The position numbers and the translations under genes were made by a program. A DNA stretch of 64,000 nt, from NCBI GenBank assembly GCA_003212345.1, contig QCPZ01000001.1, positions 156,501-220,500 on the forward strand. The letters are read 5' to 3'. Of this stretch, positions 34,899 to 43,330 are shown piece by piece. Numbering within the stretch: the first letter of the stretch is position 1; every line of letters begins with the position of its first letter. The stretch is from SAR116 cluster bacterium AG-447-A06 (GTDB lineage Bacteria; Pseudomonadota; Alphaproteobacteria; Puniceispirillales; Puniceispirillaceae). The notes beneath the pieces are model-generated. The model had not been told where the DNA came from. It did no database searches and saw only the letters and a program-made list of their open reading frames with translations.

Positions 34899-37549
34899 TG
34901 GAACTGTTTTTTCTCGCAATTTTATTTATTTTGATGATGTATGCGCTTGGTTCTGGTTTTCCGGTAGCTTTTGCGCTCCCAGGCTCTGCAATTGTTACAA
35001 TTGTATTGGCAGGATTATCGGGTGCGATTTTTGAAGGTGATAGTGGAGCATATTTCATTCAAGATGGTCCGGTAGAGTGGCTGACTGCGGGGGTAATGAA
35101 TTTTCGCGGCATTTATTGGGAAGTTGAACGAGACACCCTGATCGCTATCCCTTTGTTCATATTCATGGGAATAATGCTTCAACGATCCAAGATCGCCGAG
35201 GATCTTCTGGTGACAATGGCGCAATTGTTTGGACCCATACCCGGAGGACTAGGCATTTCCGTTGTTTTTGTTGGGGGACTGCTGGCAGCAACAACGGGTA
35301 TCGTTGGCGCCACCGTCGTCGCGATGGGTTTAATTTCTTTGCCAGCTATGCTTAGAAACAATTATTCGAAACCACTTGCAACCGGTACAATCTGTGCCTC
35401 TGGAACTTTGGGCCAAATTATTCCGCCCTCCATTGTACTAATCATACTGGCAGACCAACTAGCAAGTGCGGCGGATCAAGCAGCTACTGCCAGAAAAGAG
35501 CTTTATAAACAGGCAACTGGCCAATTCAGCATGCCATCAGAGTTTAGCATTATTTCAACGAGTGCTGGGGATATGTTTCTTGGGGCTTTTCTTCCTGGAC
35601 TGGTTTTAGTTGGCCTATATATGGCCTACATATTGATTGCAGCACTCCTCAAGCCTAACATCGCACCAGCCGTCCGTTACGATGGCAAGCTATTAACTCA
35701 AGAGTTCATGTTTAAAGTGGGCTTAGCCCTAATTCCTCCATTGTTGCTGATTTTTTTGGTTCTCGGCTCCATTATCGCGGGCATAGCAACCGTTAATCAA
35801 GCCGGTGCAATTGGTGCAATTGGCGCAATGGTTATGGCCGGATACAAATTGCGGGAAGGAACAAAAACAGCGTTTTATCCAGCTATTTTAGCCGTTCTAT
35901 CAATTTTGTTAATTTGGTTAATTTCTGCAAACTTTAATCTCAGCATTAAAACAATAACCGAAACGAGAGATTGGGTCGGTATTGGTGTCTGTACATTAGC
36001 TGTTTTTGGCCTTTGTTCTGGTATTGCCTGGAGTGGCTGGCGAGCATTTAAAACAGAAAATACGCTTCGAGATGTTATGGCAGAGACAGCTAAAACAACT
36101 TCGCTTGTCTTCATTATTTTGCTGGGTGCAGCAATGCTAACGGCAGCATTTAGAGCCTTTGGTGGTGAAGAGGTAGTTAAACACTTCCTGTCAAGTTTAC
36201 CGGGAGGATTCTGGTCACAGTTCATCGTGGTTATGCTCGTAATATTCCTCTTAGGTTTTTTTCTTGATTTTATTGAGATAGCCGTAGTTGTTGTTCCAAT
36301 TGTTGCTCCAATCCTACTGGCGGATCCCTCTGCGAATATTACAGCGGTATGGCTTGGTGTTATGATTGGTCTGAATATTCAAACCTCATTTTTAACACCT
36401 CCTTTTGGTTTTGCGTTGTTCTACCTAAGGGGAGTTGCAACGAAAGCTGTTAAAACGATCGAAATGTACAAGGGCGTGATACCGTTTATAGCTCTGCAAT
36501 TAGTGGGCTTAGCCATTGTTGGAGTTAATCCCAGTCTAGTAAATTATTTGCCAACAAAAACTTTTTTATCGAGTGAAACAGCACCTCCGCCAAAAAATCC
36601 CCGGCTTCAACTATGCCTTGAAGACTATTTATTCGATTTTTACAACTCTAATGAAAATAACTTTTTAGAACAGGTTGTTTTGCTTAGAGAAGTTGACTAC
36701 TCGTCATTGCCGAAGTCACAAGAAAAAAAGCTGCAGCAGAGTCTTAATAATGCTGAACAAATTTACGAAAAAATTGACGCTGTTGAGGCGGCAAAAAAAG
36801 CGATCGCTTCGGCAGCACCCGAATATGCACCTGTATTATCACAAGTTCGAATGCTTGAACGACTCATCAAACAAAAGCAAAAGCAAAACAAAAATTTAAC
36901 CCTGGAGTTGCGTGGTGTTGATGAGCAAGAAGAAAAAGAAAAAATCAAAAACAAAATAAAGCAGATAAACGATGAAGTTGCAGATTTGAAAAATCAAATT
37001 CCAGAAACCTGGAATAAAACAAACAAAGAATTTAAGAAACTTACAGGGCAGTTAAATCGTGCCCGTATGCAATTTCGCAGAAGTTCCGACAGATCATACG
37101 CTGATATCCGTGACTTATCCATCATGATTGAGTCTGCACCAGAATTATCAGCTATTCTTCTTACTCTGCAAGACGTTGAAAAAAATATAGATATAATCGA
37201 CGGAGGCCAATTGAGTAGCAAACTTGGTACCATTTACACAGCACTCAACACGATACCTGGGACGAATAAGATTGCGAAGAAGCTCTCAGACGCAAAACGA
37301 GCTGCCAAGAATAAAGAACAAAAAATTGACAGGATCCAAAAAAATATTTCTGAGGCAACAGCCGCTATAATCAAAGAAATTGATTGGCGAAAAAAAGCTA
37401 AAACAACCGTCTACAAAGCGCTAGTCAATTTTGAGACTTATACAAGGAACAACCTTGGACTGCGCGAACAAAAACGCCTCGCCGATGAGCAGGTTGATGC
37501 GATTACGCCTTGTTTAGCTAAGCACCGAAACCTCTCTTTGCAATTCTAG
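34898..37549 (+). CDS. TRAP large permease (DctM) with long coiled-coil C-terminal extension
   Basis: 883 residues. Residues ~1-555 are a DctM permease: IPLFIFMGIMLQRSKIAEDL, ATTGIVGATVVAMGLISLPA, ASGTLGQIIPPSIVLIILAD and GLNIQTSFLTPPFGFALFY. Residues ~560-883 are hydrophilic with no membrane segment, very rich in Lys, Glu, Gln and Asn, with heptad-like stretches such as LIKQKQKQNKNLTLELRG and IKNKIKQINDEVADLKNQI. This tail should be cytoplasmic and probably forms coiled coils. It is not part of standard DctM (about 430-450 residues). Overlap with dctQ by one base shows coupling. Confidence 0.9.
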   Translation: MELFFLAILFILMMYALGSGFPVAFALPGSAIVTIVLAGLSGAIFEGDSGAYFIQDGPVEWLTAGVMNFRGIYWEVERDTLIAIPLFIFMGIMLQRSKIAEDLLVTMAQLFGPIPGGLGISVVFVGGLLAATTGIVGATVVAMGLISLPAMLRNNYSKPLATGTICASGTLGQIIPPSIVLIILADQLASAADQAATARKELYKQATGQFSMPSEFSIISTSAGDMFLGAFLPGLVLVGLYMAYILIAALLKPNIAPAVRYDGKLLTQEFMFKVGLALIPPLLLIFLVLGSIIAGIATVNQAGAIGAIGAMVMAGYKLREGTKTAFYPAILAVLSILLIWLISANFNLSIKTITETRDWVGIGVCTLAVFGLCSGIAWSGWRAFKTENTLRDVMAETAKTTSLVFIILLGAAMLTAAFRAFGGEEVVKHFLSSLPGGFWSQFIVVMLVIFLLGFFLDFIEIAVVVVPIVAPILLADPSANITAVWLGVMIGLNIQTSFLTPPFGFALFYLRGVATKAVKTIEMYKGVIPFIALQLVGLAIVGVNPSLVNYLPTKTFLSSETAPPPKNPRLQLCLEDYLFDFYNSNENNFLEQVVLLREVDYSSLPKSQEKKLQQSLNNAEQIYEKIDAVEAAKKAIASAAPEYAPVLSQVRMLERLIKQKQKQNKNLTLELRGVDEQEEKEKIKNKIKQINDEVADLKNQIPETWNKTNKEFKKLTGQLNRARMQFRRSSDRSYADIRDLSIMIESAPELSAILLTLQDVEKNIDIIDGGQLSSKLGTIYTALNTIPGTNKIAKKLSDAKRAAKNKEQKIDRIQKNISEATAAIIKEIDWRKKAKTTVYKALVNFETYTRNNLGLREQKRLADEQVDAITPCLAKHRNLSLQF

Positions 37550-37576
37550 AATGCCAATATTAAACTTAGGAAATCC

Positions 37577-38704
37577 GTGAAAACTCGCATAAACACTCAA
37601 GCAACCCTTTCAATGAGAGGCGCTGGTTATTACTCAGAACGGACAGCTGGGGCTCGTGACGTCATAAATAACGCTGGACCTATGATACAGGCAGCCATTG
37701 AGGAAATCCCCAAAGACAAAATCTTGCGCATAGCAGATTTTGGAGCTGCTGACGGTGGCACCAGCAATCAAATGTGGGACAATGTAATTTCCAAACGCCG
37801 AAAGGCTGGTGACTGTAGACAAATAGAAATGCTCTACACTGACCTACCTAGCAATGATTTCTCTAGTTTATTTCGAATGATGCAAGGCATGCAGGGAAAC
37901 AGCAATTTTGCGCTTCAAAAAAACCACGACAATGTGTTCGTGCATGGATGTGGCACAGGGTTCCATCAACAACTTCTCTCTAATTCTTCTCTCCATCTAG
38001 GGTTTAGCGCGACAGCGATGCATTATGTTTCGTCAAAACCAGTCGAAATTCCAAACCATGTTCACGCCGCATGTGCGGATATTAACTCAAAGACCGCATT
38101 TGCCAAACAAGCAGCCGTTGATTGGCAAAATATTTTGCTAGCACGAGCTGCGGAGCTGGTTCCGGGTGGGCGTTTTATCTGCCTTAATTTCGGTATTGAT
38201 GCTGAGGGTCGTTACCTTGGTAATACAGGTGGAAAACATATGTTTGACCACTTTCACAAATTTTGGAGAGCACTTTATGAAAAAGGAAGCATCACAAAAA
38301 GCGAATATGAAGGTGCAACTTTTGTTCAGTATTACCGAACAATGGAAGAGTTTTGTGCCCCCTTTTCAGACCCCAATAGCGATGTGAGTCGGGCTGGATT
38401 GGTACTCAAATCGAGTTCCACTAAACTAACAAAGTGCCCATATGAAGCGGCATTCCACGATGCTGGTGAAGGGATGTCAAACAGAGAATATGCTGAAAGT
38501 CTTATCCCAACCATGCGATCGTGGTCAGAGACTGTTTTCAAAACCGCCCTCAAAGGGCGAGACAGTTCCGAAATCAACAAAATTGTCGATGACTTTTATC
38601 AGGCATACTCGGATGAAGTGGCGGCGGATCCAAAAGGGCATGCAATGGATTACGTACACATTATCCTAGATATCGAAAAAACAGCTGCCTCAATGTCAAG
38701 CTAA
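37577..38704 (+). CDS. SABATH-family SAM-dependent carboxyl methyltransferase
   Basis: 375 residues, GTG start with AGGA upstream. The order of motifs follows plant SABATH enzymes (salicylate, jasmonate and benzoate methyltransferases): MRGAGYYSERTAG at the N-terminus, IADFGAADGGTSNQMW for the SAM site (plant IADLGCSSGPN), YTDLPSNDFSSLFRMM (plant NDLPGNDFN), VHGCGTGFHQQLL (plant NGVPGSFYGRL), SSLHLGFSATAMHYVSSKP (plant HSSYSLMWLSQ) and LVPGGRFICL. Members methylate small carboxylic acids. It lies 27 bp after the TRAP operon, so the imported carboxylate is a candidate substrate (inference). Confidence 0.82.
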   Translation: MKTRINTQATLSMRGAGYYSERTAGARDVINNAGPMIQAAIEEIPKDKILRIADFGAADGGTSNQMWDNVISKRRKAGDCRQIEMLYTDLPSNDFSSLFRMMQGMQGNSNFALQKNHDNVFVHGCGTGFHQQLLSNSSLHLGFSATAMHYVSSKPVEIPNHVHAACADINSKTAFAKQAAVDWQNILLARAAELVPGGRFICLNFGIDAEGRYLGNTGGKHMFDHFHKFWRALYEKGSITKSEYEGATFVQYYRTMEEFCAPFSDPNSDVSRAGLVLKSSSTKLTKCPYEAAFHDAGEGMSNREYAESLIPTMRSWSETVFKTALKGRDSSEINKIVDDFYQAYSDEVAADPKGHAMDYVHIILDIEKTAASMSS

Positions 38705-38709
38705 CAAAA

Positions 38710-40305
38710 TCAGTAGCCAATTGCACATCCGTCTTTTCGTGGATCAGATCCAGCAATTAGCAAGCCTGTTTCCCAATCAATAAATATTGCCTGTGAACCA
38801 CCAATAGGTTTTGAGGCGGGTTGAATATTATGCCCAAGGGCTCGCAAACCATCACGTAATTCATTACTGATTGGCTCTTCAACTTCAACAAGATCACTGA
38901 AAGGATCGGGCATGAACCGTGGCGTGTCTTGGGCCTCCTGTATATCCATGCCATAGTCGAATAGGCGGGTTAAAAACTGCATATGACCAAAAGCCTGATA
39001 TTCACCGCCCATTACCCCAAATGACATAACAGTTTTACCATCTTTTGTCGCCATGCCCGGGATAATCGTATGAAGCGGGCGCTTGCCTGGTTGAATACAG
39101 TTCGGATGACCCGGCTCAACAACAAATCCCTGACCACGGTTTTGCAAAATAACGCCAGATTCAGGCGCAAGAATACCGGCACCAAAATTATGAAATACCG
39201 TGTTTATAAAACTGCAAGCGTTACGATCCTTATCAACAACACTAATATAAACCGTGCTTTTATGCTTTGGCAGGGTGCTCTCAGGAAGTGTATCGAGGGC
39301 CTTATTTGGATTAATCTGCTCCCGAATAAAATCAGCGTGTTCTGAACTCAGCATAGCCGTAACCGGTACATCAGAGAATTCAGGATCAGCTAGATATAGA
39401 TTTCGATCACGATATGCGAGACGACCTGCTTCAATCTCATGATGAATACGTTCTAAAGAAATAGGATGATCACCAAACTTATCCATACCAGAGACAATAT
39501 TTAGTAACATCAACGCAATGACACCCTGTCCATTTGGAGGACATTCCCAAATATCATAGCCCCGAAAATTAGTCTTGATTGGTGTAACATAATTTGCCAC
39601 CGCTGCATCAAAATCGTCTTGCGTGTGTACACCACCAAGTGCATTGAGCTTCCTCAGAATATCATCAGCTACCCAGCCCTCATAAAATCCAGCGCGGCCA
39701 TGTTCCGCAATTGCCTCCATTGTCGTAGCAAGGTTTTCATTAATAAATCGGTCACCCATCTTGTAGTCATCACCGTTTTTCAGATACAGAGAGCTTAAAT
39801 CGGTGTCTCCAAGGATTAACTCGCGGCTTGCAGCAAAATCTGCCTCAACACGCTGACCAATCGGGAAACCATCTCGTGCATATCCAATTGCTGGTTGCAA
39901 AAGATCACCCAGTGGTTTTTTTCCATGGTCACGGTTCAATTGTACCCATGCATCAATTGCTGTTGGCACTGTTACAGCATGAGGCGACTGTTGTGGAATC
40001 TCAGAAATTCCCTGCTTAAGCAACCACTCGGCAGTAAGCCCCATTGGCGCACGACCCGAACCATTTAACGCGATAACCTTGTCACTGCCAGCTTTGGAAT
40101 AAAGACAAAAGCAATCGCCACCAATGCCAGTGGACTCCGGCTCAACAACTGCTTGAACTGCACTCGCTGCTATAGCAGCGTCCATCGCATTGCCACCGTT
40201 TTGAAGCACTGTAACTGCGGCTTGAGTTGATAAAGGATTGGATGTGCTGGCCATTCCGTGTGGAGCCAAAACTGGTGACCGCCCTGGCCGTTGTAAACTC
40301 CGCAT
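38710..40305 (-). CDS. ggt: Gamma-glutamyltransferase family protein
   Basis: 531 residues of the self-processing Ntn-hydrolase family. GGNAMDAAIAASAVQAVVEP and STGIGGDCF mark the large subunit. The nucleophile is the Thr in KSTVYISVVDKDRNACSF, where E. coli has TTHYSVVD. IPGMATKDGKTVMSFGVMGG is in the small subunit. No signal peptide is visible, so it is probably cytoplasmic, unlike periplasmic E. coli Ggt. The TVYISVVD variant is typical of the YwrD-like branch, whose substrates are poorly known and need not be glutathione. It is convergent with the SABATH gene (5 bp between stops). Confidence 0.9.
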   Translation of the reverse strand: MRSLQRPGRSPVLAPHGMASTSNPLSTQAAVTVLQNGGNAMDAAIAASAVQAVVEPESTGIGGDCFCLYSKAGSDKVIALNGSGRAPMGLTAEWLLKQGISEIPQQSPHAVTVPTAIDAWVQLNRDHGKKPLGDLLQPAIGYARDGFPIGQRVEADFAASRELILGDTDLSSLYLKNGDDYKMGDRFINENLATTMEAIAEHGRAGFYEGWVADDILRKLNALGGVHTQDDFDAAVANYVTPIKTNFRGYDIWECPPNGQGVIALMLLNIVSGMDKFGDHPISLERIHHEIEAGRLAYRDRNLYLADPEFSDVPVTAMLSSEHADFIREQINPNKALDTLPESTLPKHKSTVYISVVDKDRNACSFINTVFHNFGAGILAPESGVILQNRGQGFVVEPGHPNCIQPGKRPLHTIIPGMATKDGKTVMSFGVMGGEYQAFGHMQFLTRLFDYGMDIQEAQDTPRFMPDPFSDLVEVEEPISNELRDGLRALGHNIQPASKPIGGSQAIFIDWETGLLIAGSDPRKDGCAIGY

Positions 40306-40431
40306 TTTAATTCCTTTTGCTATAAACCCACGAAATTACTTGAGCAAAAAGCCATACCGCACATAGTCTAGTGGTAGCAACAGAATATCATTATTCAGAC
40401 TCTTGTCAGAGTTCGCGATCGGGAGAAAAAA

Positions 40432-41325
40432 ATGAAAATTGGGTTCATTGGACTTGGCAATATGGGCGCGCCAATGGCGCAAAGACTTGTGGAAGCAGGA
40501 CATATAGTCACCGGCTATGATTTAATGGAGAGCGCCATCGCTGCCATGCCAAAAGACATGATTACAATTGCCAATGACGCTCCTGATGCAGCTAGAGATC
40601 AAGATATTGTCATAACAATGCTACCCGACGGCGAATCGCTAGCATCAGTTGCCGCAGCAATCATTCCAGTTATGCGGCAAAGATCTTGTCTAATTGATTG
40701 TTCAACAGTGGATGTAAATACTGCAAGAGTCGTGGCTGAACAGTGCAAAGAAGCCAATATCCTTGGGCTTGATGCACCAGTATCAGGTGGCGTTGTTGGT
40801 GCTGTTTCTGGAACACTCACATTTATGGTTGGTGGAAGCGTAGCTAGTTTTGCGATTGGCAGCCAGCTTTTTGAAATCATGGGTCAACGCGCAATACATT
40901 GTGGTGAAGCAGGCGCTGGGCAGGCAGCTAAAATTTGTAATAACATGATTCTTGGCGTTAGCATGATTGCAACCTGTGAAGCGTTCGCCCTAGCTGATGA
41001 TTTAGCGCTTGACCGACAAAAACTATTTGACGTTGTCAGCACTTCATCAGGAAATAGTTGGTCCATGAGCACCTATTGTCCGGCTCCCGGAGTTGGCCCT
41101 AAAAGCCCGTCTGATAATCATTATGCACCAGGTTTTTCAGCCGCCTTGATGCTCAAGGATTTACATCTGGCGCAACAGGCTGCTGATCTTAATGGCACCC
41201 CAACCAGAGCCGGAAAACTTGCTTTAGACATCTACAGGGACTTTGTTGAGTCAAAAGATGGCGCATCATTAGATTTTTCGGCAATCCTTAACGAACTAAC
41301 GGCAGGTCAGAAAATCGAGGGCTAA
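40432..41325 (+). CDS. mmsB: 3-hydroxyisobutyrate dehydrogenase
   Basis: 297 residues of the beta-hydroxyacid dehydrogenase family. MKIGFIGLGNMGAPMAQRLV is the NAD-binding motif, LDAPVSGGVVGAVSGTLTFM the substrate loop, and GAGQAAKICNNMILG contains the catalytic lysine. The C-terminal PSDNHYAPGFSAALMLKDL is specific to 3-hydroxyisobutyrate dehydrogenases of valine degradation. GGGAG lies 7 nt before the ATG. Other valine-pathway genes (mmsA, hibch) are not in the window. Confidence 0.93.
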   Translation: MKIGFIGLGNMGAPMAQRLVEAGHIVTGYDLMESAIAAMPKDMITIANDAPDAARDQDIVITMLPDGESLASVAAAIIPVMRQRSCLIDCSTVDVNTARVVAEQCKEANILGLDAPVSGGVVGAVSGTLTFMVGGSVASFAIGSQLFEIMGQRAIHCGEAGAGQAAKICNNMILGVSMIATCEAFALADDLALDRQKLFDVVSTSSGNSWSMSTYCPAPGVGPKSPSDNHYAPGFSAALMLKDLHLAQQAADLNGTPTRAGKLALDIYRDFVESKDGASLDFSAILNELTAGQKIEG

Positions 41326-41348
41326 CCAAAACAAGAATAACAAAAACC

Positions 41349-42968
41349 TTAAAGCGGCGGCTTACCAAGAATCATATCAGCGCCTTTTTCTGCAATCATC
41401 ATAACTGCAGCATTTAAATTTGCTGATGGCATAGATGGCATTATAGACGCATCAATTACCCGTATATTTTGTAAGCCATGAATGCACAACTGATCATCAA
41501 CAACCGCTGTTGGATCAGTCTTTGTTGCCATTCGGCAGGTGCCCATCAAATGATAAAGTGTGGTGCTGCGCTGACGCGCGACGTCAAGCAATTCATCATC
41601 TTTCTGCACATGCGCTCCCGGATAACCCTCATAGTCAAAATAGGGGGCCAAAGCTTCAGTATTCATTAAACGCCGACTTATTTTTATGCCAGCAAGAAGT
41701 ACACGCCGGTCTTCTTCGTGAGAGAGATAATTTGGCTGAATCTGTGGTTTTTCAAAAGGATTTTTATTTCTTGCTCTAACATATCCAAGGCTCTCTGGAC
41801 GCTGCTGCCAGGCAGCTAAGGAAAAACCGGGCTCTCTGTCAAGCTTGGCTTGCTTGCCTTCATCATAACTCGCGGGAGTGAAGCTAATCTGAAGATCTGC
41901 ATTACGAATCATTTCGTCGGAGTGCCAAAAGCAGTAAACAAGGGTCGGTCCTAACTCAAGAATTGAACGTCTCCCGAGAAAATATTTGACAATCTCTCCA
42001 ACTAATTTGGGCCCGTGCGCTAACTCATTTATGGTATCGACATTTTTAGCACGCGCAGTGAGACGGGCTCCGTAGTGATCACGCAAATTTTCGCCAACAC
42101 CAGGCAAATTATGCAAAACCTCAACGCCAAGATTGTTGAGCAGATTAGTTGGGCCAATGCCAGATAATTGCAGTAATTGTGGCGAATTGATCGTGCCACC
42201 AGATATAATCACTTCACGGGACGCGCGAACTTCACCCGAACGACCTGAAACACCACCACGTTTATAAGCAACGCCAGTTGCTCGCTTCCCATCAAGCAAA
42301 ATCTTTGTTGCATGCGCATTAGTAATCACACGAAGGTTTCGCCGTTTTCGAGCTGGCTTTAAAAAAGCTCGCGCTGCACTCATCCGCAGTTTTCCAGTTG
42401 ACGTGCGCTGAACATAAGAAGTTCCCTCCTGATATGCACCATTATAATCGGGGTTTCTTGGAATACCGATACTCTCTGCTCCTCTAATAAATGCCTCACA
42501 AAGAGGATCACGCCATTTAAGGTCAGTGATAGTCATTTCACCACTTTGACCCCTAAAATTGCTGTCTTCACTACTTTCATGCGACTCGTAACGGCAAAAA
42601 TAAGGAAGCACATCATCGTAGGACCAGCCTCGATTACCCTTCTGCGCCCAAACATCAAAATCCATTTTTTGACCACGGCTAAAAATCAAACCATTTATCG
42701 AACTGGAACCTCCAATAACCTTACCTCGCGGCATTGGGATTGTACGCCCATTTGTGCCGGGACATGGCTCACTCTGATACAACCAATTAACTGACGGGTT
42801 TGCTATCGTTTTCATAAAACCAGCTGGAATATGGATCATTGGGTTCCAGTCTGAGGGGCCCGCCTCCAAAAGACAGACAGTATATTTACCACACGCAGTT
42901 AACCGGTTCGCCAAAACGCAACCTGCGGTACCCGCGCCCACAATCACATAGTCATACTGTTCTGCCAT
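41349..42968 (-). CDS. GMC-family FAD-dependent alcohol/choline dehydrogenase-like oxidoreductase
   Basis: 539 residues. The FAD motif DYVIVGAGTAGCVLANRL, the GMC signature GRTIPMPRGKVIGGSSSING, a second GMC signature SGGTINSPQLLQLSGIG, and the C-terminal active-site region YHLMGTCRMATK and SANLNAAVMMIAEKGADMIL, with catalytic His and Asn, are all present. It oxidises an alcohol to an aldehyde with electrons passed to the quinone pool or O2. BetA-like in overall sequence, but no betB or betI accompanies it, so choline is unproven. Confidence 0.93.
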   Translation of the reverse strand: MAEQYDYVIVGAGTAGCVLANRLTACGKYTVCLLEAGPSDWNPMIHIPAGFMKTIANPSVNWLYQSEPCPGTNGRTIPMPRGKVIGGSSSINGLIFSRGQKMDFDVWAQKGNRGWSYDDVLPYFCRYESHESSEDSNFRGQSGEMTITDLKWRDPLCEAFIRGAESIGIPRNPDYNGAYQEGTSYVQRTSTGKLRMSAARAFLKPARKRRNLRVITNAHATKILLDGKRATGVAYKRGGVSGRSGEVRASREVIISGGTINSPQLLQLSGIGPTNLLNNLGVEVLHNLPGVGENLRDHYGARLTARAKNVDTINELAHGPKLVGEIVKYFLGRRSILELGPTLVYCFWHSDEMIRNADLQISFTPASYDEGKQAKLDREPGFSLAAWQQRPESLGYVRARNKNPFEKPQIQPNYLSHEEDRRVLLAGIKISRRLMNTEALAPYFDYEGYPGAHVQKDDELLDVARQRSTTLYHLMGTCRMATKTDPTAVVDDQLCIHGLQNIRVIDASIMPSMPSANLNAAVMMIAEKGADMILGKPPL

Positions 42969-43330
42969 TTATTTGTTTTCACACTTTTAAAATAATCAAG
43001 CCCGCAAAATAATATTGGCCAATCATTTAGAAACTGACAAGCCTCATATAATCAGCTTTTGCAATTGTTAATTGCGGCGCAAAGTGTCACCATAAAAAAT
43101 ACCGTTTAGGCAAATTTGCACTGACGCTGTTGTTCACCCTGCAAGTTCACCAAAATTGCTACAAAAATAACACCGGCGCCAATAAATATCAGTAAGTTAG
43201 AAGTCTAAACATAGGCTCAGAAACCAATTTCGCTGATTAATGGGAGCTGCATAAAGCCTAGTAGAGAAATAACAATAGGTTGAGCAATTCGATTTAGATC
43301 TAATATCCACTTTATAATCAAACAGGGTTT
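42969..43330. other. Divergent promoter region, no gene seen
   Basis: 362 AT-rich bases between the divergent GMC and indolepyruvate oxidoreductase genes. One inverted repeat, GCAATTGTTAATTGC, lies near 43061 and could be a regulator site. No ORF with a ribosome site and no structured RNA was recognised. Confidence 0.4.

Noticed and set aside
41349-42968. GMC oxidoreductase as choline dehydrogenase BetA
   Set aside because: Overall similar, but no betB, betI or choline transporter is adjacent; specificity left open.
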